A stretch of 64,000 nucleotides of DNA from Bacteroidota bacterium (GTDB lineage Bacteria; Bacteroidota; Bacteroidia; Chitinophagales; Chitinophagaceae): contig VBAR01000001.1 in NCBI GenBank assembly GCA_005882315.1, positions 1,251,736 through 1,315,735 of the forward strand. Reading direction: 5' to 3'. The notes beneath the pieces were generated by a model that saw nothing but the letters and a program-made list of their open reading frames with translations, searched no databases and was not told the origin of the DNA. Both the position numbers and the translations under genes were made by a program. Shown here piece by piece: positions 33,698-42,724 of the stretch (its first letter is position 1; each line of letters starts with the position of its first letter).

Positions 33698-34102
33698 TTA
33701 CTGTAGCTGGTAGCGGTTCATCATTCTTGCAAAAACAAAATAAGAAGCCGAAAGCCCGATCACTGAAGAAGCAATATCAAAATAATCAAAGGTTCGGCCA
33801 AAGACAGGGAATAACTGCAGGTATTCATTTATTACCAGCATACCAAACCCCAGCATGCAAACTACCCGCAGGTCTATTAATGATTGAATACGGAATATGC
33901 GTGCCACAAAATAATTCTTTCCCGAAAAAAGCCAGTAAGCTCCAAATGGAATGAGAAATGAGCCAAGAAGATTAGGTGCTATGCCAAGCAACAGCCTGGC
34001 TGGTTCTTCAAAATGATAATTTGGGCGGATACCAAATTTTATTGACCAGATAACAAGGGCACCTGTGATCATAAACCAGCGGCAAAGTGTTTTTAACTCC
34101 AT
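33698..34102 (-). CDS. Four-helix membrane protein of unknown function
   Basis: The 134-residue product has four hydrophobic segments (about 10-22, 38-58, 78-92, 106-126) and YFDIASSVIGLSASYFVF near its end, a pattern loosely recalling VanZ-like proteins. I do not assign a family. It converges on the DUF4440 gene with a 2-base gap. A second small membrane gene lies upstream on the same strand. Confidence 0.65.
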   Translation of the reverse strand: MELKTLCRWFMITGALVIWSIKFGIRPNYHFEEPARLLLGIAPNLLGSFLIPFGAYWLFSGKNYFVARIFRIQSLIDLRVVCMLGFGMLVINEYLQLFPVFGRTFDYFDIASSVIGLSASYFVFARMMNRYQLQ

Positions 34103-34174
34103 GGCAGATTAGTTTTTCTAAAATAGAGATTTTAATTCAGCTGGCAATAATCGCTGAATAGTATTTTAAAAACT

Positions 34175-34396
34175 TTAGCGACCACCGTTTTTCCAGGTCT
34201 TTATTAAATAGTAAACGAGGGCAACAAGCCCGATAAGAAAAAAAGAATAGAAGAGAATATTGTAGAGGATGGGATTTTTTCCAATCAAAGCAAGCTTATA
34301 GTAAAGACCAAAAGTTAATGCAGCGATCAGCAGGATCAATGACCAACTGATCGAGTAAAGAATTTTCCTGAAATACTTTTTTACTTCTTTATCCAT
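34175..34396 (-). CDS. Small two-helix membrane protein
   Basis: The 73-residue product (MDKEVKKYFRKILYSISW...) has two hydrophobic helices (about 14-32 and 45-63) separated by KLALIGKNPIL and a charged end (KTWKNGGR). No domain was recognised. Starts at 34420 or 34414 would add up to eight residues. It is upstream of another small membrane protein gene on the same strand. Confidence 0.55.
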   Translation of the reverse strand: MDKEVKKYFRKILYSISWSLILLIAALTFGLYYKLALIGKNPILYNILFYSFFLIGLVALVYYLIKTWKNGGR

Positions 34397-34478
34397 GCCG
34401 CCCTCTTCCTGCATAAACAAAATGATTAATTGAAAATGGAAGGTCGCAAAGATCAGTCAAAGCAACAAAGAGGTTAAT

Positions 34479-34635
34479 CGGTAGTGTCTCAGTTTGAAAT
34501 CAGGTAGTTGTAAAATGCTTTTGAACCACATAGACACATAGGCCACAGTAGTAAGAAACACATAGAATGTCTATGTGAAAACCTATGTAACTATGTTCCT
34601 ATGTGGTTCAATTTTTTCAAACTGAGATACTACCG
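34479..34635. repeat. MITE-like element with 21-base terminal inverted repeats
   Basis: A 157-base element is bounded by arms at 34479-34499 and 34615-34635 that match as inverted repeats at 20 of 21 positions (CGGTAGT...TCTCAGTTTGAAA). Inside, TTGAACCACATAG (34521-34533) is perfectly inverted at 34599-34611, and the centre contains CACATAG/CTATGTG copies related to the palindromes at 40721 and 53495. No transposase is encoded and no clear target duplication was seen. It abuts the end of the lysozyme gene by 1 base. Confidence 0.75.
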
Positions 34636-34636
34636 T

Positions 34637-35410
34637 CTAATCAATTAACAGATCAATAAAGGCGGTACTGTCACCATTAAATACATTAAAATCTACTTTG
34701 GATATAATACCATTTACCCGGCCCTCTTCGCTATGTTGCCAGAAAGACCAGTTACGACTGATACGCGGCTGGTTGTATTCATAATAATGTGCTGCCCATA
34801 GCATATACTTATCAAACTCACTGCCGAGATACTGTTTATAAAAACCTACATTGGTATAAATGATGGGTGTTACTCCATAATAATTTTCAATAGTTATCAG
34901 CCACTGTTTTACTTCTTTTTTTAAGGCTGCGCCGGTTGATCCATTAAGTTGTTCAATATCCAGTACCGGCGGCAGGTCGCCGGGCTGCAGATCAACATTA
35001 TCAATAAAATTCTGCGCCTGCATCATTCCATCCTTTGATGCAATAAAAAAATGATAGGCTCCGCGAATAAGCCCCGCTGCTTTTGATTTTTTCCAGTTGC
35101 GGCGAAACTGCGGGTCTGCATTACCAATGCCTTCAGTTGCTTTTATAAATGCGAACTTTATAGAAATATTTTTCACCCGCATTTCTTTTACTGCATCCCA
35201 GGCGATCATCTGCTGGTAACGGCTTACATCTATTCCATGTACAGCATATTGTTCAGGAATTGCAATTCCGAATTCTTTATACTTTACAAAACGGGCTTTA
35301 CGTAATTGCAGCCATTCGATAGTATAAAGGATTCCCAATGTGAGCAGGCCTAATGCAATAAATAAGATGAGTCCAAGTCGCCATTTTTTATATCCTTTTC
35401 TTTTTGCCAA
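34637..35410 (-). CDS. Membrane-anchored GH25 lysozyme
   Basis: The 257-residue product has an N-terminal membrane helix (about 12-32) and a glycoside hydrolase family 25 domain: VHGIDVSRYQQMIAWDAV, FAFIKATEGIGNADPQF, GLIRGAYHFF and PPVLDIEQLNGS, which holds the catalytic acidic pair. GH25 enzymes cut the N-acetylmuramic acid to N-acetylglucosamine bond of peptidoglycan. The start is TTG at 35410; no upstream ATG is available in frame. A TATATTTG box at 35433-35440 on this strand could be its -7 element. A MITE-like element sits just past its stop. Confidence 0.88.
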   Translation of the reverse strand: MAKRKGYKKWRLGLILFIALGLLTLGILYTIEWLQLRKARFVKYKEFGIAIPEQYAVHGIDVSRYQQMIAWDAVKEMRVKNISIKFAFIKATEGIGNADPQFRRNWKKSKAAGLIRGAYHFFIASKDGMMQAQNFIDNVDLQPGDLPPVLDIEQLNGSTGAALKKEVKQWLITIENYYGVTPIIYTNVGFYKQYLGSEFDKYMLWAAHYYEYNQPRISRNWSFWQHSEEGRVNGIISKVDFNVFNGDSTAFIDLLID

Positions 35411-35490
35411 GTGGTGTTTGTGGTTTAGCGGACAAATATACTTAGCAGGTCATTTTCATTTCGTTAAATTCACTTTTGAAATAAAACTAA

Positions 35491-36060
35491 ATGCTGCGAC
35501 TGTTCTGGAAAATATGGTGGAAGCTCGGAGGTTGGAAACTGAAAGGTAATTTTCCCTATCACATAAAAAAAATGATGCTGATCGTTGGGCCGCATACAAG
35601 CTGGAGAGATATTCTTGTCGGCTTTGCAGTAAGGGAGCAGCTAAAGATCAGGAATGCGAAATTCCTGGGAAAGAAAGAATTATTTGATGGGCCGTTTGGC
35701 TGGCTGTTTCGCTGGCTGGGCGGTGTACCGGTTGACCGCTTCAGCAGACATGGCGCCGTAGAACAGGTAACAGAACTATTTAATAAAAACAATGAGTTCA
35801 TTGTAGCGATGTCACCCGAAGGGACAAGAAAAAAAGTAGATAAACTAAGAACGGGCTTTTATCATATTGCCAAACAGGCAAAGGTTCCGATACAAATGGT
35901 GGGGTTTGATTTTAGTAAGAAAGAAGTTATATCTGCTGAGCCGTTTTATCCCGGTGATGATGAAGCCGCCGACTTTAAACATATCATTGATTTTTTTGCA
36001 CCGATCAAAGGGGCAAAACCTGAGCAGGGTTTGGGGCATCTGAAAGCAACTAACAACTAA
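35491..36060 (+). CDS. 1-acylglycerol-3-phosphate acyltransferase-like protein
   Basis: The 189-residue product is a short PlsC-family acyltransferase: the catalytic HxxxxD motif is in GPHTSWRDILVG (about 34-45) and the substrate-binding EGTR motif in AMSPEGTRKKVDKLRTGF. The short length and lack of a long membrane anchor match a subgroup common in Bacteroidota. It may acylate lysophosphatidic acid or a related lipid. It is divergent from the GH25 lysozyme gene. Confidence 0.86.
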   Translation: MLRLFWKIWWKLGGWKLKGNFPYHIKKMMLIVGPHTSWRDILVGFAVREQLKIRNAKFLGKKELFDGPFGWLFRWLGGVPVDRFSRHGAVEQVTELFNKNNEFIVAMSPEGTRKKVDKLRTGFYHIAKQAKVPIQMVGFDFSKKEVISAEPFYPGDDEAADFKHIIDFFAPIKGAKPEQGLGHLKATNN

Positions 36061-36115
36061 TGGTAAATTATTAATTATTGGTTGGTTTTTTACACAGTTC
36101 ATGTTGGCTGTAGAT

Positions 36116-36547
36116 TTAGTCCTTGATAGATGCTAAGCTATCAATCGTCCTATAAAGGTTGAGTAAGCTGTCTTGTCTTACTAAACGATATTTTTGAAAA
36201 TCTTTTTCCAATAAAGGGAAGTCGCAATTACTAAATTTTGTTGTGTCGTAAACAATAGGCATATCTCTATTACTGATTAGCCCCTCAATCTGAGGTCGAA
36301 ACCTATTGTTAACGTGAAGTCGGTACTGGTCTATAAATTGTTTTTTGTCAACTACGTAAGTGTACCATATCCGGATGTCGCTAGAGCGAGGAAATCTCTC
36401 CATACTTTTAACCTTCCCAACGGTCAGAGCCTTGTTCCTTATCAAACTCTTCTGCGCTCTATTTAAAAAATAAAACACAACAAGCATAACGAAAAGCATA
36501 AAGACTAAAAACTTCAAAACATCTTTATGCCTTTTTTGAAGTGTCAA
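36116..36547 (-). CDS. Single-pass membrane protein of unknown function
   Basis: The 143-residue product has one N-terminal membrane helix (FLVFMLFVMLVVFYFL) and a soluble part with VGKVKSMERFPRSSDIRIWYTYVVDKKQ, reminiscent of DUF3592-type proteins, though not conclusive. The start codon would be TTG at 36547; no earlier ATG is available. It is flanked by gaps on both sides and its codon usage appears more AT-rich than that of its neighbours. Confidence 0.5.
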   Translation of the reverse strand: MTLQKRHKDVLKFLVFMLFVMLVVFYFLNRAQKSLIRNKALTVGKVKSMERFPRSSDIRIWYTYVVDKKQFIDQYRLHVNNRFRPQIEGLISNRDMPIVYDTTKFSNCDFPLLEKDFQKYRLVRQDSLLNLYRTIDSLASIKD

Positions 36548-36710
36548 GTTTCTATTGTTTGAGAATTATAGTCGTTAAAAAATTTACAGCCAACTCATAA
36601 ATATACGCAATAGCTGGTATAAAATTTCTATGACAATCAACAGATTTTTTTATTTCAGCATTATAACGCCCATGCGAAATTACAGGATTAAGTATTTTTT
36701 GAAGTAACAA

Positions 36711-38882
36711 TCAATTCACAAAAACCTCATCTGTAAAAATCCATCCTCTATCTCCTTTGCCCGGATGCCATTTAGGTAATTTTGCAACAGGCACAGCAAC
36801 TACTTTAATGTACTTAACAGTTGCAGTATTGAATTTTACTTCAAATCCTTTTTGATAAGATGGCTTGACCATTGCCGGTTGTTCGGGAATGATGCGGCCA
36901 AGCAATTTCAATTTCTTTGATTCATCACCACCCCAGACTTCTATTGATTGCGGAGGCATGATATAACCACCAATATCAATCAATGAACTCATTGTTATAC
37001 TGGAGATCTCTGAGGGTTGATTAAAGATCAGTAATGCTTCCATTTTATTCTGCCGGAATGCTACCCACTTACCACTACGGAAACTATTATTTCCTTTAAC
37101 AAGATCGATCAGTGTTTTATTCTTTGCATCTTTATATTGTTCATCAGGTGGTAATAAATGAATAACTGAGTCAGGCTTGTATTTGGCAGCGTAAAAATAA
37201 TTTTCCGTTATATCACTGCTGTACCAACCGGGTTTGTATGCTTTGGCTTTTAACTGAACATTTTTGCTGATGGTAACATCAGTATTATAAACCGGAGATT
37301 TTAAACTGTCTGGTTCAGTGCCATCTAATGTGTAGCGAATAGTAACGCCGTTGATATAATGTTTTAGCTTCAACGCAACAGGTTTTGTAATTATCTGTTC
37401 TTCGTTTTGTAAAACTGGTGCAGTTAATTTTAATGTGAGTGTATCACCGCGGAAACCGGTTTCAATTGCAAGATTCTTATTAGCTTGCTGTAATTGTTTG
37501 AGTTCATCATCTTTTATTCCTGTGCTCCATAGAAACAATTTAGATAGTTGTGGTAATGATACGATCTTTTTTACATCACCCATATTTAACTGATTGCCAG
37601 AAAGAGTAAGTTGTTTCAATTCTTTCAGCTTATTAAGTTCATCAAGGTTTGTTCCTTTGATACCTGTAAAAGAAAGGTTCAGTTTTCTTAATTGAGTTAA
37701 TTGGCCAATTGTTTTTAAATCTTCATCCTTCAATGGCATTTTATTCAGGTTAAGAGAAACCAGTTGTTGTTTTACAGAAAGCAGATCTTTTAAAGCATCG
37801 GAGTTGAATTGTGATGCGCTAAAAAGTTCTGCACCCAATGCCGGCGACCCTTTTGCTAATGGATAAACGATCCGGTAATTATTATTTAACGATTTTATTT
37901 TGCTTTCATCTGCTGCTGCAAAATCATAATCATCTGTTTCGATCGTAGTAAAAATTCTGTTTGCAATTTTTCTTAGATCAGATTCGGGTTCCAGCTCCGT
38001 TACTTTAATTTTAAAATCAGCACCACTCTTTATCCAGTTGCTCAACACGGCCATTTCATCATCAGTTAATTGTGGCTTGCCTTGTGGTGGCATATGTTTT
38101 TTTGTTTCAAGCGGCAGGTGAATTCTTTTCAGGAGCAATCCAAAGTCGGCTGATGTTGAGTCCCATAATTTTCCGGTCTTACCACCTTTTAGCAAAAGCT
38201 CCTCCGTTTCCATTACCAGGTCACCTTTTGCTTTTTTGTTGTTGTGGCAACCCATGCATTTGGTTTGGAGAATGGGTTTAACCAGATCATTAAATACGAT
38301 TGCATCTTCCAGCAACACCTGTTGCTGTTTTTTCTCCGGCATAATAGGAGCCAATAAAAAATTTTGTCCATGTGTAATGCCAGCACCCTGGTGCCCGGTG
38401 AATATAATAGCAGCAAAAGTGATCGCAGCTCCTGTAATTGTTATTGCGTTTGATCTTTGTAACTGGTTTCTGAAACCATACCACGCCAGCATTATAAGCG
38501 AAACAATTATGCCACTCCATTTATGCCAGCTCAATGCTTCAGCGTCATATCCCTCTTCTCTTGAGAGAAACAAACCCATCAATGCAGTAGCTGCAGATGT
38601 AAATGCAGCCAACAACAACAACCACTCACCAATATTATTGGCTGTTTCTGTAGGGGAAACTCTCTTCTGAAATAATAAAACCCATAACACATACAACACA
38701 ACAAATACGATCGGGAAATGTAAAATCATTGGATGCATTCGGCCAATTACCTGTATCCATGAGGTCAGGACGATTCTGCTTTCAAACAATAACAAAAAGA
38801 TAAGCAGGCAGTTTACTGCGAAGCTGATATTATAAATTATGTTTTTGGTTTTGTTCACTGGTTCAATATACTTTGATTTCAT
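36711..38882 (-). CDS. Membrane/cytochrome c/LRR/chitobiase-C multidomain protein
   Basis: From ATG 38882 the product is 723 residues. In order it shows a membrane region with four helices (DUF2231-like, about 20-170), a planctomycete-type cytochrome c domain with one haem motif (TKCMGCHNNKKAKGDL, about 210-225, and HMPPQGKPQLTDDEMAVLSNWI), leucine-rich repeats (LRKLNLSFTGIKGTNLDELNKL and relatives, about 375-475), an Fn3-associated/chitobiase C-terminal domain (VTIRYTLDGTEPDSLKSPVY), and a C-terminal discoidin-like domain. It is the last gene of the block starting at 45040 and overlaps the preceding gene by 20 bases. The haem suggests electron transfer; the rest suggests carbohydrate contact. 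Confidence 0.78.
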   Translation of the reverse strand: MKSKYIEPVNKTKNIIYNISFAVNCLLIFLLLFESRIVLTSWIQVIGRMHPMILHFPIVFVVLYVLWVLLFQKRVSPTETANNIGEWLLLLAAFTSAATALMGLFLSREEGYDAEALSWHKWSGIIVSLIMLAWYGFRNQLQRSNAITITGAAITFAAIIFTGHQGAGITHGQNFLLAPIMPEKKQQQVLLEDAIVFNDLVKPILQTKCMGCHNNKKAKGDLVMETEELLLKGGKTGKLWDSTSADFGLLLKRIHLPLETKKHMPPQGKPQLTDDEMAVLSNWIKSGADFKIKVTELEPESDLRKIANRIFTTIETDDYDFAAADESKIKSLNNNYRIVYPLAKGSPALGAELFSASQFNSDALKDLLSVKQQLVSLNLNKMPLKDEDLKTIGQLTQLRKLNLSFTGIKGTNLDELNKLKELKQLTLSGNQLNMGDVKKIVSLPQLSKLFLWSTGIKDDELKQLQQANKNLAIETGFRGDTLTLKLTAPVLQNEEQIITKPVALKLKHYINGVTIRYTLDGTEPDSLKSPVYNTDVTISKNVQLKAKAYKPGWYSSDITENYFYAAKYKPDSVIHLLPPDEQYKDAKNKTLIDLVKGNNSFRSGKWVAFRQNKMEALLIFNQPSEISSITMSSLIDIGGYIMPPQSIEVWGGDESKKLKLLGRIIPEQPAMVKPSYQKGFEVKFNTATVKYIKVVAVPVAKLPKWHPGKGDRGWIFTDEVFVN

Positions 38883-39672
38883 CAATAAAGCACCAGGCAT
38901 GCTGTCCTTTGGCCAGGTGCCAGTCGGGCATTTTGTTAACAGTAATGATCATGAAAGAAATTTTCCATGTTGTTATAATTTTATCTTTTGGAGTGATCAA
39001 ACGCATACTGCAACCAGCCGGCGATTCGACTTCACTTTGTATTGTTTCAGTTCCGAACGGATCATACACATTTTTCTCATCATCATAATAGAGAGCAACA
39101 ATTTTTTTCGGTAAAAATATCCAGCTGCTTTCATTGCGTAGAAAATTCAGTAATACACCGCCTATCTTTTCTTTTTGAGGAAGCTCCACATTGATCCAAA
39201 CCGTATCACTGTCAAATCCCATCCATGTTTTTGAAGAAGCATTTTCAATTCCTCCTTTATTATCAAATAAAGTACTGTCACCGCTACCGGGATATTTTGG
39301 ATTTGGTGCTGTAGTGATTATTTTTTTTATTCTTTTCCCATCTTTTACAAAACTATATTGAATGGTTTCTGAAGGAGTAAATCCTTTAGCAAAAACTTTT
39401 GCTCTTACAGTATAGAATGATTGTTTTAAAACAAAAGGTTTTTTATAAAGCGAAGACTTTTCTGTTACCTCAGGAAAAGGGCCGGTAGGAAATCTATTAA
39501 AAATATCAAAATAAATTTTTGCTCCGGACTGTGCAAATTTCAATTCAAGTTTTGCTGAGTCTTTAAAAAACACAGACTCATATTTTACCAGGGGCTTTGC
39601 CAGCTGAAAGCTATCCTGTGCAAATAGATTTGTGCAAGTGAAAAATAAAATCAGGCTAAAGAGTTTCTGCAT
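38863..39672 (-). CDS. Exported chitobiase-C-like protein
   Basis: The 269-residue product has a signal peptide (MQKLFSLILFFTCTNLFAQ), a beta domain like the Fn3-associated repeat (SGAKIYFDIFNRFP, FYTVRAKVFAKGFTPSETIQYSFV) and a discoidin-like C-terminal half (SKTWMGFDSDTVWINVELPQKEKIGGVLLNFL, MPDWHLAKGQHAWCFIDEIKVY). It matches the last third of the neighbouring protein at 36711 (compare LPKWHPGKGDRGWIFTDEVFV), so the two genes share a domain. It overlaps the upstream propeller gene by one base and the downstream gene by 20. Confidence 0.72.
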   Translation of the reverse strand: MQKLFSLILFFTCTNLFAQDSFQLAKPLVKYESVFFKDSAKLELKFAQSGAKIYFDIFNRFPTGPFPEVTEKSSLYKKPFVLKQSFYTVRAKVFAKGFTPSETIQYSFVKDGKRIKKIITTAPNPKYPGSGDSTLFDNKGGIENASSKTWMGFDSDTVWINVELPQKEKIGGVLLNFLRNESSWIFLPKKIVALYYDDEKNVYDPFGTETIQSEVESPAGCSMRLITPKDKIITTWKISFMIITVNKMPDWHLAKGQHAWCFIDEIKVY

Positions 39673-40709
39673 CAGGCTACCGGTTCTAATTTATAAGGAT
39701 ATTGTTTGCCGGAATTCCATTGGGCCACATACATATTTTCTTCGTCATCAATACATACATCATGCGGGTATTGAAAAACTTTAATGGTCTGGTACATTTC
39801 ATCAGGCTTACCGTCTTTATAAACGGGCTCACTACCGGCAAGATTTGAAATAACCTTATTGTTTTTGTCAAGGATGGTTACAAACCCGGATTGCTTCCAT
39901 TGATTGCTGTTACTTTGTAAAACGGCAGCATATAAATAATCTCCTTTAATGACAGGGCGGCAAACCCATGCACCGGGCAATGAAATAGTATCTATGAATT
40001 CGCCAGTCATCGAATAACGCTTAAAACAGTTCTGCTCCCTGGAAGTAACAATCAAAACTGGCTTGTTTTTATTTCTTGTATCTACACAAACTCCATGAGC
40101 ATTTTTTAAATATTTTTCTTCTGTACCCCTGCCACCAAAATGCCGGATATATTCCCCCTTATGATTGTATTGGATAACAAAATCTTTTCCATATCCATCC
40201 ACTACATAGATATCGCCATTTGAAGCAATAGTAGTTTCGGTAGGAACGTATTCCTCTGCTTTTGTATATTGTCCTGTTTCTTTAGGGTAGTCAAGCGTCA
40301 TTAGCACTTTACCATCAATAGTTGTTTTAATTACCTGGTGGCGGTTATTATCACAAATGAATAATATATCTTCTCCGTTTTCATTAAACAAAGTCAATCC
40401 ATGTGCGCCGGGATACTCGGTGCCCCAGCTGCTTAACAGCTTCCCTGACTTATCATAGATCAGCACATTATTCTTTGTTTCATTGGTGAGTAGAATGATA
40501 CGGCCTTTTTTATCCTGTATCATTTCATGGCAATCTTTCACCGGGTATTGCATCGCATCAGCTTTGCTCCATTTAGTATTGATGCGGTAGCGTTTATTGC
40601 CATGACCAAGAATTGTATCCTCTGGTTTGGCTGATTTTAATAATGAAGGAGTGAGCAATGTACTTGCAGCTGCTAAAGATGTTTGTTGTATAAATTGTTT
40701 TCGTTTCAT
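39672..40709 (-). CDS. Exported NHL-type beta-propeller protein
   Basis: The 345-residue product has a Tat-like leader (MKRKQFIQQTSLAAASTLL, lacking a strict twin arginine) and a six-bladed propeller made of NHL-like repeats: GRIILLTNETKNNVLIYDKSGKLL, DILFICDNNRHQVIKTTIDGKVL, GDIYVVDGYGKDFVIQYNHKGEYIRHFGGRG, NAHGVCVD and YPHDVCIDDEENMYVAQWNSG. Such propellers often bind proteins or sugars; some hydrolyse esters. Its partners in the block suggest a shared extracytoplasmic role. It overlaps the next gene by one base. Confidence 0.83.
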   Translation of the reverse strand: MKRKQFIQQTSLAAASTLLTPSLLKSAKPEDTILGHGNKRYRINTKWSKADAMQYPVKDCHEMIQDKKGRIILLTNETKNNVLIYDKSGKLLSSWGTEYPGAHGLTLFNENGEDILFICDNNRHQVIKTTIDGKVLMTLDYPKETGQYTKAEEYVPTETTIASNGDIYVVDGYGKDFVIQYNHKGEYIRHFGGRGTEEKYLKNAHGVCVDTRNKNKPVLIVTSREQNCFKRYSMTGEFIDTISLPGAWVCRPVIKGDYLYAAVLQSNSNQWKQSGFVTILDKNNKVISNLAGSEPVYKDGKPDEMYQTIKVFQYPHDVCIDDEENMYVAQWNSGKQYPYKLEPVA

Positions 40710-40720
40710 TTTTTTGTTTT

Positions 40721-40778
40721 ACCACAGAGTCACGGAGACACAGAGGAATAAAGTTTCTTATCTCCGTGACTCTGTGGT
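40721..40778. repeat. CACAGAG-type palindromic repeat
   Basis: A perfect 18-base inverted repeat (ACCACAGAGTCACGGAGA at 40721-40738; its inverse at 40761-40778) with a 22-base loop, in the gap before the propeller gene. It is related to sequences at 34521-34611 and 53495-53546. It has no T-run and is not an obvious terminator. The rest of the 200-base gap shows nothing else. Confidence 0.8.
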
Positions 40779-40910
40779 GAATTTATTGTTCATAGAATTA
40801 CAGAACGATGAATGGAGCGTCGCAACCATAGCATCATAGTAGCAATGGCGTTAAGTTCATAAATAATTTCAATTAACCATCAGACCGCATTTAGCGTTCC
40901 GATGGAAAGG

Positions 40911-42359
40911 CTACGCAATCAATCCATTGACCACCTCACCTGCTACATCCGTCAAACGATATCGGCGACCCAGATGTTTGAATGTAAGCTGTTCATGATT
41001 CAAACCCATCAATTTCAAAACGGTTGCATGAAAGTCGTTTACATGCACTGGGTTCTCGGCAATATTATATCCGAATTCATCGGTCTCACCATACACACCG
41101 GGTTTTATACCACCGCCTGCCATCCAAATTGTAAAGCAACGAGGATGATGGTCACGTCCATAATTATCTTTTGCCAATGGACCCTGGCAATAATTAGTAC
41201 GACCAAACTCTCCACCCCAGATCACTAATGTTTCATCCAGCAAACCACGTTGCTTTAAATCACGAATGAGTCCTGCACTTGCACGGTCAGTATCCATACA
41301 TTGTCCTTTGATCTCACCGGGCAGATTGCCATGTCCATCCCAACCCTGGTGATATAGTTGTACAAAGCGAACACCATTTTCAGAAAGTTTGCGTGCCAGC
41401 AAACAATTAGCTGCATAAGTACCGGGTACCAAACAATCGGGTCCATATAATTTAATAATGTCTTCCGGTTCTTTACTCATATCCGTTATCTCGGGCACGG
41501 CTGTTTGCATACGATATGCCAATTCATACTGCTGGATCTTTGTATTGATCTCCGGGTCGCCAAATTCTTTATATGATTCTTCATTCAGTGCAGATACATT
41601 ATCCAACATTTTTCTTCTGTCATCTTTATCTATACCATCTGGGTTGTTTAAATATAACACAGGGTTTTCGCCACTACTGAATTGTACACCCTGGTGAATT
41701 GAATCGAGAAAACCATTTGTCCAGAGTTTTGAATAAACGCCTTGTCCATTACCTTTTCCTTTTGAAAGTAACACACAAAAAGCCGGCAGGTTTTTATTCT
41801 CGCTTCCCAAACCATAACTCAACCATGAACCCATGCTGGGACGGTTACCAACCTGTGCGCCAGTTTGAAAGAACGTCAATGCCGGATCGTGATTGATAGC
41901 TTCGGTATGTAATGTTTTAATGATACATAGATCATCAGCAATAGAAGCTGTATGTGGCAGCAACTCACTTATCCAGGCACGATGCTGGCCATATTGATTG
42001 AATTTAAAATAAGAACCTGCTAATGGAAATTTTTGTTGATTAGCTGTCATGCCGGTAAGGCGTTGCCCCATTCGTATAGACGCTGGCAGATCCTGGCCAA
42101 ACATTTCAATCAGCTTTGGTTTGTAATCAAACAGATCCAGTTGTGATGGTGCACCGTTCTGAAATAAATAAATAATACGTTTTGCTTTGGGAGCAAAATG
42201 TGGTAGGCCTGTCATCACTAATTCTTCTTCACTGCCGCCACCAAACAAATCAGGAATAAGCAATGAACCCAATGCTGCACTGCCTATACCAAGACTCAGC
42301 CTTGATAAAAACTTGCGGCGGTTGATATTCAATCCATGTTCGAGAATCTCTTTTTGCAT
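40911..42359 (-). CDS. DUF1501 (sulfatase-like fold) Tat-exported protein
   Basis: From ATG 42359 (a GTG directly precedes it) the product is 482 residues with a twin-arginine leader (NINRRKFLSRLSLGIGSAALGSLL). The DUF1501 domain follows, with AKRIIYLFQNGAPSQLDLFDYKP, INHDPALTFFQTGAQVGNRPSMGSWLSYG, VRFVQLYHQGWDGHG and VIWGGEFGRTNYCQG. DUF1501 is related to alkaline-phosphatase/sulfatase enzymes and almost always sits beside a DUF1553 gene in Planctomycetes and Verrucomicrobia, as here. Its substrate is unknown. TatC (5437) would export it. Confidence 0.88.
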   Translation of the reverse strand: MQKEILEHGLNINRRKFLSRLSLGIGSAALGSLLIPDLFGGGSEEELVMTGLPHFAPKAKRIIYLFQNGAPSQLDLFDYKPKLIEMFGQDLPASIRMGQRLTGMTANQQKFPLAGSYFKFNQYGQHRAWISELLPHTASIADDLCIIKTLHTEAINHDPALTFFQTGAQVGNRPSMGSWLSYGLGSENKNLPAFCVLLSKGKGNGQGVYSKLWTNGFLDSIHQGVQFSSGENPVLYLNNPDGIDKDDRRKMLDNVSALNEESYKEFGDPEINTKIQQYELAYRMQTAVPEITDMSKEPEDIIKLYGPDCLVPGTYAANCLLARKLSENGVRFVQLYHQGWDGHGNLPGEIKGQCMDTDRASAGLIRDLKQRGLLDETLVIWGGEFGRTNYCQGPLAKDNYGRDHHPRCFTIWMAGGGIKPGVYGETDEFGYNIAENPVHVNDFHATVLKLMGLNHEQLTFKHLGRRYRLTDVAGEVVNGLIA

Positions 42360-42362
42360 CAC

Positions 42363-42724
42363 ATTTATTTTATGTTGTCATCGCTATTATTACTATTAAA
42401 CTTATGTTGCGTCCGCCTGAGGCGGATCAACTTTCTATTTTCTATTCAGCACAAATCAACCACCCTGTTATTTTCTAATCATTCTTCTTTGCGCACAAAT
42501 ATTGAACCCCCGTCCGTACCGGCACGGGCGGGCCTACGGGGTTCTCTAATCATTTGTTTTTCTTTTACCCCGGGTTTCATCCCGATAGCCATCGGGACTA
42601 CCAATATTGCGCCCCGCTGGGGCGCCGAAACGTTTTCCTTCTTCTCAACATTTCGATTTTAAAAGAACTTTCCAAATAAGCAAGCCATGTGTACCGGCAA
42701 GCCCCCTTTAGGGGGTTTGGGGGT
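42363..42724. repeat. 360-base gap packed with distinct palindromic repeats
   Basis: No gene here. Five different short inverted repeats occur: GTCCGCC-TGA-GGCGGAT (42411-42428), a GC-rich element with CCCGTCC...GGGCGGG arms (42509-42532), TCCCGATAGCCATCGGGA (42580-42597), GCGCCCC-GCTGGGGCGCC (42609-42626) and a CCCCCTTTAGGGGG stem (42699-42724). Two of them recur inside protein genes elsewhere in the window (48299-48322 and 59268-59285). The last may also terminate or attenuate the DUF1553 gene's transcript. Confidence 0.8.

Noticed and set aside
40721-40778. CRISPR-like repeat or terminator
   Set aside because: It is a single palindrome without spacers, and no gene ends nearby in the right orientation; no repeat-spacer array was seen anywhere in the window.
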